A model generated the notes under the pieces. It ran no database searches. It was not told where the DNA came from and saw only the letters and a list, made by a program, of their open reading frames with translations. From positions 3,286,001-3,350,000 of the forward strand of contig JAETXT010000006.1 in assembly GCA_019188255.1 (NCBI GenBank): a stretch of 64,000 bases of DNA, read 5' to 3'. The DNA comes from Verticillium longisporum. Taxonomy: Eukaryota; Ascomycota; Sordariomycetes; Glomerellales; Plectosphaerellaceae. A program made the translations under genes and the position numbers. Below, piece after piece: positions 1-10,811 of this stretch. The number at the start of each line of letters is the position of its first letter. Positions within the stretch are counted from its first letter, which is position 1.

Positions 1-349
1 CCTGAACAGTGATGATGTCGCCGCCCGCGAGAATGACGCATGTCGTAGCCGTGTCGCTAAAGTGGTGGATGCTGATGATCGAGTCGGCGGTGACATCAGG
101 GTTAGGGCTGGGCGCGTCCCAGGTAGCAACAGTTTCGGATGATCTAAACGTGTCAGTCTTGGGCTTTCAAGGGGTGGACGATGGGACGCACAGTTTGTTC
201 TGGTCTGATATCCTTACCAGGTCGATGGTGGCTCGCGCCTCTGTAGGTCCGACTGTGCACAAGAGGTCATCGTTGGCGGGGTCCCAGCAGGTCGAAGTAA
301 TGTCTGCATGGGACCACTGGCCGAAACGGATGTTGCGAAGATTACGCAT
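1..349 (-). CDS. ELP1: Elongator complex protein 1 (ELP1/IKI3), 5' part, cut by window edge
   Basis: Exons 349-192 and 143-1 (continues beyond base 1), encoding the first 100 residues. The protein opens MRNLRNIRFGQW, matching the conserved MRNL start of Elp1, followed by a beta-propeller-like sequence (WDPANDDLLCTVGPTEA; later TVATWDAPSPNPDV). Elp1 is the scaffold of the Elongator complex, which modifies wobble uridines of tRNAs (known for the family). A 48-nt intron at 191-144 (GTGCGT donor, CTGAC branch, TTTAG acceptor) joins DQNKL to SSETV; because 48 is divisible by three, reading through it stays in frame but meets a TGA at 169-167. Assignment rests on the N-terminus only, since the remainder lies outside the window. 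Divergent from the gene at 1170. Confidence 0.78.
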
Positions 350-1169
350 GGTGGATGCCAGATTCTGTGTGCAATCAGCTGGGCCTCGTCTTTGTGTGTA
401 CTCTAGAGAGAGGCCCTGGTTGGGGCAGATCGTTGATATCTCATTGAGATCACTGAGCAGTCGTTGGATTCTGAAAAAGTCTTGAGATCAGTCATTGGAG
501 GGGGTACATTGGCGGGGCATTCCCACTGTACCTTCCATGGTTGACGACTGGGTTGTTGAGCGGCACGGCAAGTGCACTTTCTTGAGTAGATTCTCTCACA
601 CCACGTTTCTTTGCGAAGAAAAAGAAGAAATCGCACGAGAATCACGCCAGTGGTTTTGATAGACCAAAAATATTTGTGTTCGAATTTGTTTGAACCACCA
701 GTTACCACAGAAGCCAGTCACGATGTCCCATCGAAGCTGATACACAGGTACCTCCCCAACTGCAAAACCAAGTATCCCTTCCCACCAATCACCACACCGC
801 TTGCCATCACAAAACAGCCCGATCGGCGAATCACAAGCCGCACTCGCGCCGGCTGGCGAACCCCAGCTCCCTCGGCACGAGTACGGGTAGGCACAGACTC
901 ATGCTGCTTGCCCCAGATTCTGCCTCTTGCATTCGCCTTTGCATCGACAAGCTCCCGGTTTCCTCCCGCTCCTCCTCCCTCTTCATCCCATCAGCTGTTT
1001 CCCCTCCTCTCGAACCACCTTGTCGAACCACTGAGCCATCAGGGAATCATTGGCTGACTTTCTACTCCCCTGATTATCGTCCTTATTTATTCGGCCGATT
1101 GATTGCTCCTCCTGCTATTCGGCCGGATCCCTTCTCCCAAACCAATTCTGCATCTTCGCAGCAATCACG
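350..1169. promoter_or_regulatory. Divergent spacer between ELP1 and the DUF3984-type gene
   Basis: About 820 bp separating two start codons that point away from each other. The part nearest the plus-strand gene (about 740-1165) is C/T-rich on the plus strand, as is usual for fungal 5' leaders. Short open frames here have no recognisable protein content. Confidence 0.5.
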
Positions 1170-2316
1170 ATGGACGAAGCATATCAGCAACATTCGCACC
1201 ACGCGCGCCGCAAGAACCGCTCCTCTACGAACCTCAACCACCTCACACTCGCACCTCTGACCACGAAACTGCCTCTCGATGACGACGCCTACGCCGAGTA
1301 CCCGCCTCCCCCACACGACCTCCTACCTTCAGGGCAAGTCGGCACCTACGACGCCGGGCCTCCTGACCCGCTCGCCCGTCCAGTCTCGCTCGCACTCTCG
1401 CCAGGCCTCCGCCGCCGCGGCAGCAGGACGCACCCACCTCCCGAAGAGCAAGTCTGCTTCCCACCTTGCGTTCCCTCTCGACGAGGACGCACTGCGCCGG
1501 AGCAAAAGGAGCGCCCGCGAAGCAGCGTCCGGCACGGCGTCGCCCGTACACACCCGCCGTCGCCAGAAGAACGATTACCCGCCTCAGGATGACAGCGGCG
1601 ACTGGCTCCTGCGCGCGGGCGTCGCGCTGAGCAGCGAGGCCAGGGAGTACAAGGGCCAGACGTGGCTCACGTCGCGCGCCAGCTCGACGAGTCTCGCTGG
1701 CGGGCGGGACGCCGAAGAAGAGGCCTTTGAGAGGGAGGTTGCGCGCGAGCGTGAGCTCGCTATGCGGCAGGGCAGCCGGAGGGGCAGCGTGGCCGACCTC
1801 GAGCCGTACCGCTCCGCCCGCGGCAGTCGCCAGGGCAGTCGCTCGGGCAGTAGGGTCGGACGCCGGAGCCAGCTCATGACACCGCTGGATGGGCGGCATT
1901 CGGACGAAGGCTACTTCGACCGATTGGCCGCGGGCGACGAATACCTCCAGGGTCCTGACTTTGTGAACCTGGACGAGAAGCTCGAAGCCGTCGACCAGGA
2001 CACGACGCAGGACGACGAGGCCGCGGTGCGGCAGCTGGTCAAGGGCGAGAACGCCGGGCGTGGCTCTTGGTTCGGCTGGGCCCTCTTTTCGGTGGAGGAA
2101 AACGCCGAGGACTCCGAGGACTCCGATCTCGGCGATGACGATCTCGTCGACCCGGTTGATTCGGAGGCCACATCCATCCGGAGGGATCCGTCAGTTCGGT
2201 GCTTTGAGATAGCGAACAGTGCGCCAGGCGAGCGTGTCCAGCCTCCGAACCTTGATGAGGGTGGTTGGCGTGATGCCGCCTGGCTGCTGAGTGTGGCATC
2301 CAAAGTCATACTGTGA
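1170..2316 (+). CDS. DUF3984-type conserved fungal protein (one apparent frameshift)
   Basis: Starts MDEAYQQHSHHARRKNRSS and continues STNLNHLTLAPLTTKLPLDD, then TTSYLQGKSAPTTPGLLTRS, a block typical of fungal DUF3984 proteins of unknown function. The rest is Ser/Arg-rich and low complexity (SRRGSVADLEPYRSARGSRQG), then an acidic stretch (NAEDSEDSDLGDDD), ending GGWRDAAWLLSVASKVIL, another family hallmark. The frame changes inside the C5 run at 1308-1312: removing one C (or adding two) joins AEYPPP to HTTSYLQG and gives 381 residues. No intron fits in so short an interval. Many RxxS motifs suggest phosphorylation, and the C-terminal hydrophobic patch could be a membrane or partner contact (inference). 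Function unknown. Confidence 0.72.
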
Positions 2317-5300
2317 GACCGAGATCAGCATGGCGATCCTGGCAATGCATCCGCTGGAGGGGTGGCGGGACATGGTAGGAGTGGCGGGCGAATGCATTGG
2401 GTCTTAACCTGTCCGCGACCTGCAGAATAACCAGGATCAATAGAGTTGGACATCGTATCTGTATTCCTTGGCGAACAAGCCTGCGAACGAGCCGTTGCAC
2501 CCAGAATGCTGGTAAGCCAAGGGCCCTGGTAGCGGAACAACCGCTGCGCTGGCCCTCCACCCAGGGAACTTGCGGCCAGCAGTCGTGATAGAGTCCACGG
2601 AATGAAGCCTCACCGAATGTGGCTACAATCGGCACCAACGGCGTCACACAATAAACCGCCAAGGTCAGCAGCAACGTCAATGGAAGATTTGGACCCTTCT
2701 AGCCCTGAGATCGGCGCTGCATGGAGGGTTATCGCCCGACCGCCGACTCGCTGAATGGTCCTCCAGCCCCCGATGGCCCGCCCCCCAACTTGGTCTGCCT
2801 CCTGTCTTTTGACTGGGCGAGCAACGACTGATCAGCCTCGCCTGTTCGTCACTTTGTGGGGGAGCTTTCGTCGCCTAGCAGTATGCCAGCCTTAGTGACG
2901 TTTCGTAGCGGAGAGTCAGGGGGTGGAGGCTAGCTGCTCTCGGCTCGGTTGTTGGACTGGCGGTTAGTGCACGTGATTATCTCGACGCATCAGAAAGAAA
3001 GTTCCAAACGTCGCTGGCGTGTTCTGTCGGAGGCGCCAAAGGTATGCCGCTGGTCGGTCCGGTAGCTTCCTGACGGCTAGGATAAACGAGCAGCAATGTC
3101 ACATCTCACTCCCCAAACCAGAACACTTTGTCTTAAGGACCGTGGCCGCTTGGCGTGAATGCGCGCAACCCAAACCCAAAGTAGCAAGCATAAACGGGTA
3201 TCGCGGGCTCTAGGCCTCCTCCAAAAACCCGCCAAGATCGGTGCAGCAGAATGACTGGATCCCGAGATGAGCGCAAAACCGGTTTTGGGGGCAGTGTGTC
3301 ACGGAGCACTTGCATGCAGACTGAAGCCTAGACGCCAACGAGTTCCCTGTCGACTGACTGCGCTAGAAGACGGTGAGAGCAAAGGAGGCAGGGCGCAAAG
3401 AGCAAAAGACGGCTTTGGGGGGGAGGGGGCAGGAAGATTGGAGGACGGGGTGGGTTTTTGGCGAGGCTGGATGAGTCGGGATCAGCGTCGGCGAATGTTC
3501 TCACTCGATGATTCAAGCCGTGGCTTCAACGAGAGCTCATGGCTGCGCCGTAGTATGTCGTACCGTCGGTGTCAAGTGTTGCCCACAAGGAGCTTTCTGG
3601 TAAGTTGGAAGAGTATGTTTTTGTGGGAGTGGGTTGAGCCCCAGCCTTTGGGAACAACGAGCCACGGGGAGGGAACGCTCCATTGACTCGTGTATGTTGC
3701 TGTGTTGTGATCCGCAAGTTCGGAATTCTTTTTTTTCTCATTGCGAGTCGCGAAAACGAGCCTTGTCTCTGGGGCACTCTGTTTTTGGAGGGTGTGCGGG
3801 GGGGGAAAACCCAGCGTCCAGACGCATGGGTTTCAACTGGTGATGCTTCGCCGCGGAAGCACGGAAAGTGCACTGGGCGATAATCGCTGGCTCCCCACAC
3901 CCTCGCAGATCGGATGTTAGGTGCTGGTATGAGAAGCCCGATCTGGTGGCGGGCTGCTTGGCTCGCACGACGACCACGACAATACGCAGGCCTGAAGCGC
4001 AGGCCGAAAACAGCCATGGGTATCGGCTGATTAGGAGTTGAAGCCACGGGGCAGACCGTTTTGTGTGCCGGCTTGGCAAGTGGCACAATAAAAGGTATGG
4101 GTCGGGCATTCGTGGAAACCTGAAGGAAAGGACGTTACTGACCGTATCCGTGTCGGCGCACACAGAGACCAAGAATGCTGCTGGCTGTCCGTCCGTGTTC
4201 TGTCTGGTCTGGCAGGGAGCTGGGCCGAAGGAGAGGAAGTCGCGGGCCTGTCATCGGCTCCGTTACACACGAACCAACTAGAGCTAGGCTGCCAGCCTTA
4301 AATGGTAGCCCGAAACGGACACCCGCAGATCCAGATCCAGTGTGCCGTCGCGCTGTGTCGTTCCTCCACTGATGACGCCGACTGAGGACGAGCAATGACG
4401 TAGGTGTAGGAAAGTAGTCGCCCCGCACGCGCAGGGACCGCATTAGTAGCGCAACCCCTGAAGCATCACCCGTCAGCTGCTCTGCGTCTGTTTCTGGACA
4501 AATGTCGAACGGTAGCAGCTCGAGACAGAGGGCCAAAAAGACCGTCTCCCCACCACTCGATCGATTTGCAAATGGCCAAGACGCCTGGTGAACTCCATAG
4601 ACCATCGTCGAAAAACATCCTCTGTACTGCGGTGCTCGCTGCCGGCAAGTTCTGTCCAGTCTCACATCATCGCAGGCAAAAGGTTAAAGCCAGGGGATCC
4701 TGTCAGTGTCCACTCCAGGTCAATCTAGTCCGCCTTGTCCGCAGCGCTCGCTGTGTTGAACAACAATGGACGGTCACTGAACGGTGCTGGGGGGGCGGTG
4801 GGCTTGACAAGAAGAAATTTACTGGCGGGGTAACGTAGGAGCGTCCTTGCCTTCTTGTCTCGTCACGATACGCTAGGAGCTCCCACCAGTCCTGCACCCA
4901 AGGGAACCGATCTGCCCAAGTCCGAGGACGTTCATTTCGAACCCCCATGCTGAAAGCTGGGGGGTCACACATGCACGCGGTAGAAAGGGTAATATGCCCC
5001 AATGGGCCACACTGTCAAGCCCTGTGATCTCGCCTACGGCCTCGTCGCGAGCTAAGTGCGGCCGGAGGGATTGGTGAGCCTTGTCCGATTTAAAGACGTA
5101 GGGTACGAATGGATGTGATCGAATTACCGATAACAGATCAAGCCGCTGGGCGCCGGTCAGCGGTGTAGGCCCCCCAGTACCGCGGTTTGCTGTCTTTTGA
5201 GTCCCTCGAAAGCTGTCCAGGATGCGGCCGGGACCAGGGCTAGGATGACCGCATGCACTGTGTTCCACGGTCTGCTTCGCAACGATACTCGATGCTCCCA

Positions 5301-7470
5301 CCGGGACCTGCTAGTCGAAGACATGTGGGTAAGGGGTGGAGGTGGATGAAGTTGAGGCTCCAAGCAACAGAGTTGCCAGCTTAGGTAGGTAGGTAGGAGA
5401 GGTTCACGAGGGCGGCAAGGGAGAACGGGTGCATCAAGCTGCTGCGCCTTGCCTGGTACTCAATGACCAGGTTCTATTTTGGTGAACTTCAGGGAAATAT
5501 GCACTGACGAAGCAGAGCTCGCGCATGGTCAAGCCAGAAGGCAATGAGAGACGCAACAGAAGACGACAGCATACGACAACAACCAGGAAGCAAGTGGTGG
5601 GCAAGCGCAAGGGTCAGAGGAGATAGCATACCGACGATGCCCATCTCATCACAGAAGAAATGTGAACGAACAATTCTGATCCCCCTCCCGTTGCTTCCTG
5701 AACATTGTCGCCGGGAAGGTTCCAACGACGGATGAGATGAGTGGGGGGAACGGTCCGAGTGGGACAACGTCGAGAGCTTGTACTGTACCATCTCTACCTA
5801 CCACCTAATAGCAGCTTTTAGCGCATGCTCATGTTCATGGATCATGGCGGCCGGGTCTAGGGCGGCTCGAGGCCCTTCCTTACCTTACCTATCTATTCCC
5901 TTTCCTCCCTGTTACCCCTCTGCACCCCTCGGCGGGCTGTATCAGGCCGGGTAGATAATCTGGATGGGACCTCTCGAGCTCCGGCCGAAGCGTTGCCTTG
6001 GACCATTCCCTTTTCACTTTTCTGCTGCGACCACCGCGCCAACGCACTGCACCGCACTACGACTCGTCTGTCGACCCTGCAACCTGGGCCTGTATGAAGC
6101 TCTGTCGCAAGCGAACATTTCCTCCACTCTACCTACCTACCGCTGGCGACCAGGATCGCTCCATTGCGCAATTGACACATCACGCCCATTTTCGCCCTGT
6201 CGAAGAACCTCGCCGTCGCCCTTGATCACACGTGGACTCGAGCGAGAGAAAACGACACCCACCTTAGCTAAGGGAGGACAACATAACGTCACTCAGCCTA
6301 TAGCACCTGCCTTGTCGTCATCGCCGAATCCGTGCTTCCTTCCATACCTCCCTCCCTCACCTTAGGCACCATACCGACCACAGCCTTTTCCCATCTTCCG
6401 CACAACAGCGATTCCAGTTCATTGCGTGGCAGAGAGAGATCTCCCGGCAGAGCACATAAAATCAAGAAGAGGGCGTTATACTCTGTTGTCACGGAAGCCA
6501 GAGGTAAGATTGATATTTCCGTGCTCCCCATGGCTACCCCCCATCTTGTACTCTCTCAGAAAGGGCGCCCACGAATTTGCCCAACTACGTCAAAGCACCC
6601 CCACCTCAAAGCCCCTCATCCCGACAAGCTTGTCACCTCACCTGGACTGGACTCACACTCAACTGCGGCTTGGCCTTTAATTCATCCCACCACCACCCCG
6701 CGATTCGCAACAAAAAAGGAGAAAAAATTACCTGGACCTGAACCAGCCCCCGGGCGAAGCCCTAGCAACGGATCGCAGCCGCTGTCCCTTGTCATCGACC
6801 TCACCCATCCTTTCCTTGTCACACTGGTAGTCTCAACACCCTCGTCCTCGAACCCCAAACATCAATCGCAACGCGCGAGAACCCTTTGCTAGTCGATCCT
6901 AGTCGAACAAAAGCAGCCATCGCTCATCGCACCCCGGCCCATCGAGACAAGGTAGCTAAAGCAACAACAACAACAACCACCTAGTGGCGGTAGCCTGCGT
7001 CTAGCATCTTCCCATTCATCTCGCATCACATCGTGCGCGCGCGCGCATCCTCGAGTCCACCGTCCACAATCCACACGTCGCGCGCCAGCTTTTTGGGCAC
7101 TCGTGCAGCAACACCAAGGCACTGCATCCAGTCACCGGCCGGCCCTCATACCCCATTCCCATAGGCTTGCACCCAAGCTGTCCCCCTGGATCCACCTTCC
7201 TGACGAGTCTTGTGTCTTTACATCCCCGTTTGGGTATTCTAATCATTCTTGTTCGTCACAGGTCTCTCCTCCTCCCTCCCAGTGCACACCGTACGCAGTA
7301 CAGCCTCCCGTCGCTCCTCTTTACCCCCTCCTCCACCCGTGTGTCCCCGTCTTCCAACCACTGTAAACGACGCCGCCTCCCCCTTCCAGCTCAGCCACGG
7401 ATCATACCCGTGACCCCCCTCATCGAGAAGACGAAACCCCACGATAAGACAGGCGACCACAAACATCATA
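2317..7470. other. Gene-free 5.1-kb region upstream of YPD1
   Basis: No open frame here has recognisable protein content, and short frames on both strands lack intron or domain signals. Contents seen: four TAGG units at 5382-5397; CCTACC/ACCTA-type repeats around 5801-5815 and 6131-6145; and a strongly C/T-rich plus-strand stretch from about 5880 to 7470, including a short GC alternation near 7034-7043. That stretch looks like a long 5' leader or promoter for YPD1 and contains many short upstream ORFs. No transposon ends, tRNA or AT-rich RIP-type segment was recognised. Confidence 0.5.
5382..5397. repeat. TAGG tetranucleotide microsatellite (4 units)
   Basis: Four direct TAGG copies. The same TAGG/CCTA element recurs in other spacers of this window. 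Confidence 0.7.
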
Positions 7471-8273
7471 ATGCCTGCCGCTGAAGTTGCCAACGTATGT
7501 GTGCACAGGTTTGCCTTGATCATCATCACCCATCCAATGGTGTGCCCTCAGTTCACGACTGACTTGTCTTTTTTTTTCTTGCACAGAGTGACGATGGGTC
7601 TCGTGACGATGCCCCTTCTGACGTTGTCGGTCTCGAGGACCTAGGTGACGCTGTCGACATGGCGACCTTCAATCAGATTCTCGAAATGGACGAACCAGGA
7701 GAGTGCGAGTTCAGCCAGTCCATCGTCGAAGGATTTTTCGAGCAGGCGGAGGAGACCATCACGTCGATGAAAGAGGAACTGTGAGTTGTGATCGTGAACC
7801 CTCCTCCTCTCTTCCCCTCCCCCTTGAACGCGACACCTTCCCACCAAGTCCTCCGAAACCCCTCAAAAATCCCCTTCCGCCCTGGCTACCCCTCCCCCTG
7901 GCGCAACCCGCGAGGGCTTCTGGCCCTTTCCCACTTGCTGGTCGATTTTCCCTCGATGCAAATCAGGCCCTGGGTGTTGCAGCTGACCAAGTCTTCTTTG
8001 GTGACCAGGGAGAACAAGGAGTTGGAAAAGCTGTCTTCCTTGGGTCATTTCCTCAAGGGCTCTTCGGCCACCCTTGGTCTGGTCAAGGTGCGAGACAACT
8101 GCGAAAAAATTCAGCGGTTCGGCAAGAAGGAGAAGGAGGATGGCTCCCCGCTGCTAGACGAGAAAGTGTGCCTCGAGAAAATCGCAGAGACCCTCAAAAC
8201 TCTCGAGACGGACTACGCCGACGTCGAGCAGGTGCTGAAGCAGTACTTCGAGGGGCGAGCCGCAGCAGATTAA
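7471..8273 (+). CDS. YPD1: Histidine phosphotransfer protein YPD1 (HOG phosphorelay)
   Basis: Three exons: 7471-7494, 7587-7780, 8009-8273; 160 residues. Introns are 92 nt (GTATGT ... T-rich tract ... CACAG) and 228 nt (GTGAGT ... ACCAG). It is a single HPt four-helix domain: MATFNQILEMDEPGECEFSQ, FFEQAEETITSM, then LSSLGHFLKGSSATLGLVKV with phospho-accepting His86, and NCEKIQRFGKKE. YPD1 relays phosphate from hybrid histidine kinases to the SSK1 and SKN7-type regulators in osmotic and oxidative stress signalling (known for the family). The length matches fungal orthologues. The first coding exon is only 24 nt. The very long gene-free upstream region may hold complex control. No frame damage. 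Confidence 0.93.
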
Positions 8274-9507
8274 CGAGCACGCCCTCGCCATCATCTGACG
8301 CCGCCCTCTCCAAGTCTCGGACCTTGTCACAAGCACTAGAAACCAAGGCCTTTGACGGTATTGAGGCAGAGAGGGCAGTGCCATTTTTTTTTGGACTCGG
8401 TGCCGCTTCCAAGCTTCCGGTCTAGAAGCGTAGTTGTGTCACCCGTCATCGCCGTTATCACCATCATCACCACCGCCGCCACCACCACCACCAACAACAA
8501 ACAACGCCGTCAGCTCTTCATACCCCCCCTTTCGCGGACGCAAAGCAATTGGACAGGATTTCGAACAGCGTTGCATGGCAACTTGCCAGGTTTTTTGCGA
8601 TAGCTCTCGGATTCAGACGGTCAACAGGACGCGCAAGACTTCTTTTGGGGGAAGAATGCAGCCAGGTTCACTGCTGTGACTAGGTATGCTTCAATGTGCA
8701 GTTTGCCACGAGCCAACTCCGCCACGTCCCAAGCAGGTCATTGCAGTCGTTACCGAATAGATCAACACTAGAACTTCACTCGCTTCCCACAACCCCAGGC
8801 AACGCATTTCTATTTCCAAGAATATATTTTTTTGTGAAAGCTAGCCTACTTGTGCAACAACTTGCGCAGGAAATCTTATGTATGGACTGACAACGAGACG
8901 ATTAGCACGAGAAACTAAGAGACCTATGCGAAGACGCTGTCGACGCTTCGGGTGGCACTGCATGCTGGAGTAGAGAAGGCCCTCGAATGGAGACACGGAG
9001 TACGTGTCGCCAGGGTTGACATCATCTGACAACAGTGGGTGGGGGATCGGCGTCTTGTGCAAGTGTTAATGTTGACTCTGTTTTGAAACCCCGCACCAGA
9101 TCCGGGCAAGCATACTATAGCCTATTGGTGAAGCCTGTGTCAACGTGCTGGAAAGCTAGGCAGATCCGAGCTTCAAGTCTGCATCAAACAATAACGATGC
9201 TTCAGTTTCTCTATGTGAGTCTAGAGTTCCTACCTGCCTAGGTACCTAGTTTGAGGACTCTTGATTTGATTTACGGTCACGTGCTAAGTCTACCCTACCG
9301 TACCTTCAGTTCTGACCATTTATTGGTCCTTTGCAATGAACCTTCCGCAAGGTTAAACCGCCTTTGGCCATTGCACCAAGACGGATGACAACACATTTCA
9401 CCATGAATCTCGTCGTCCACCCCAGTAGATTGATTTGCCAACTTTGTACTGGTCCGTTTTGCAAGCACCTCCATTAAACCCGTTTGCCCGTCACACAGTA
9501 TATCAAC
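8274..9507. other. YPD1 3' region and spacer
   Basis: No gene seen. The first part is probably 3' UTR, with CACCATCAT/ACCACC-rich low complexity at about 8455-8505. The palindrome TAGGTACCTA lies at 9239-9248, in the likely promoter of the next gene. Confidence 0.45.
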
Positions 9508-10254
9508 ATGCCGCCCCGCCCGAACGCCAAACCGGCTTATACGCATTTTCTTTGTATTCCCCTAATCACACCAACCTCGAGATCACAAGTCTCGAGAAGC
9601 TTGGCCGCTTTCAAAACAGATGTCACGGATGCTGCCAGTTTCGACATCCCGGAGACCGCAGTCAGGCCCCTCGGCACCCTCCACCTCACACTTGGCATGT
9701 TGAGCCTTCCCAGCCACGAGAGCGTCCAGAAAGCGACTGCAGTTCTCCGGAGCCTCAACCCGCGCGCAGCCTTTGCAGACATCAAGTCGCTGTCCACTCC
9801 TGCGCCTCTCGCGACGCCAGCTCCACCGGCGGATCCCAGCGTGGAGCGGTTGCCGTTCCTGACTCTGAGGGGCCTGCATGCGATGCAGCGGCCGGAGCAG
9901 GCGACGGTGCTGTATGCTGCGCCTGAAGATGATCGGGGGACCCTGCTGAGGTTCTGCGAGAGGCTGCGCGATTCCTTCATTGACGCGGGCGTCATGGGGA
10001 GGGAAGAGAGGCCCCTGCTTTTGCATGCTACCGTCATCAACACGATCTATGTCAAGGGGGGCAGGGGGGGCGCGCAGGGAAAACGGGGGAAGAAGCTGAT
10101 TCTGGACGCAACAGACATGGTGGCGCGGTATGAGGGGTATGTGTGGATGGAAGGTGTGCCTCTGGAGAGGATTGCAATCTGCAAGATGGGAGCGAAGGCG
10201 GTGGATGGTGAGGATGGGGCGGCGTACGAGGTCGAGGCCGAGGTCGGGTTCTAG
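9508..10254 (+). CDS. AKAP7/ASCC1-like 2H phosphoesterase-family protein
   Basis: Single exon, 248 residues from ATG at 9508 (MPPRPNAKPAYTHFLCIPL); an in-frame TTG lies 24 nt upstream but ATG is the natural start. Two HxT motifs mark the 2H fold: HLT at 59-61 (LGTLHLTLGM) and HAT at 173-175 (LLLHATVINTIY), about 110 residues apart as in AKAP7 nuclear-localisation-signal domains and the ASCC1 C-terminus. The ending EGVPLERIAICKMGAK is also characteristic. Members act on or bind RNA or 2',5'-phosphodiester ends; the substrate of the fungal protein is not known to me. No KH domain is present, unlike ASCC1. A Gly/Arg/Lys-rich loop (GGRGGAQGKRGKK, about 184-196) interrupts the second half. Confidence 0.82.
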   Translation: MPPRPNAKPAYTHFLCIPLITPTSRSQVSRSLAAFKTDVTDAASFDIPETAVRPLGTLHLTLGMLSLPSHESVQKATAVLRSLNPRAAFADIKSLSTPAPLATPAPPADPSVERLPFLTLRGLHAMQRPEQATVLYAAPEDDRGTLLRFCERLRDSFIDAGVMGREERPLLLHATVINTIYVKGGRGGAQGKRGKKLILDATDMVARYEGYVWMEGVPLERIAICKMGAKAVDGEDGAAYEVEAEVGF

Positions 10255-10811
10255 GTTTGGCACGGCATCTCAGGGGTTGCGGGCAGAGAGAGGTCCATCA
10301 GATGTAGTAGAACCCGAAGCTTGCCGTCACCGGAGTACACCTCCTTCTATGCCGGGGCATCATTATGTTTATGGTACATAACTCGAAGAAATAATAAAAT
10401 AGAAAATGCACCCCAAAGAGCCATTTGTTTCTTCTGGCTTACGTCGGCGGCATCGCTTCTCGCCGTGGCACAGTGTAGTTGACATGAGGCCAAGACGTGG
10501 TGCAGACATATTCCCTTAGACGGCATATGGAGCGGATACATGCATCACGAGACATATATTGCATCACCTCCCTATCACGATATCAGATCTCACCCCTCCA
10601 GGCAGCCACCGTCAGGTCCCCTCCTGAGGATGTAAACCGTGCCCCTGACACAGTGCTGATGGACAGCTAGCTACCTATCTTCGCTTGCACCACTGCAAGA
10701 CGGGGTCCAACCCCACGACAGCATCCTTCCCATCGAACCCCTATCCGCCCCCCGATGCGAACTGGAACGCAGCATGCCGAGTCCGCGACACATGGCTCCG
10801 CCCCCGCCCCC
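10255..10811. other. Spacer between the 2H phosphoesterase and coiled-coil genes
   Basis: Probable 3' UTR with AATAATAAAATAGAAAA near 10388-10404 (a plausible polyadenylation region), followed by promoter sequence. Nothing else recognised. Confidence 0.4.

Noticed and set aside
167..169. In-frame TGA in ELP1 suggesting a nonsense mutation
   Set aside because: A well-formed 48-nt intron (191-144) removes it and leaves a continuous protein.
9484..9507. Eight-codon N-terminal extension of the 2H phosphoesterase
   Set aside because: It needs a TTG start; the ATG at 9508 gives the natural N-terminus.
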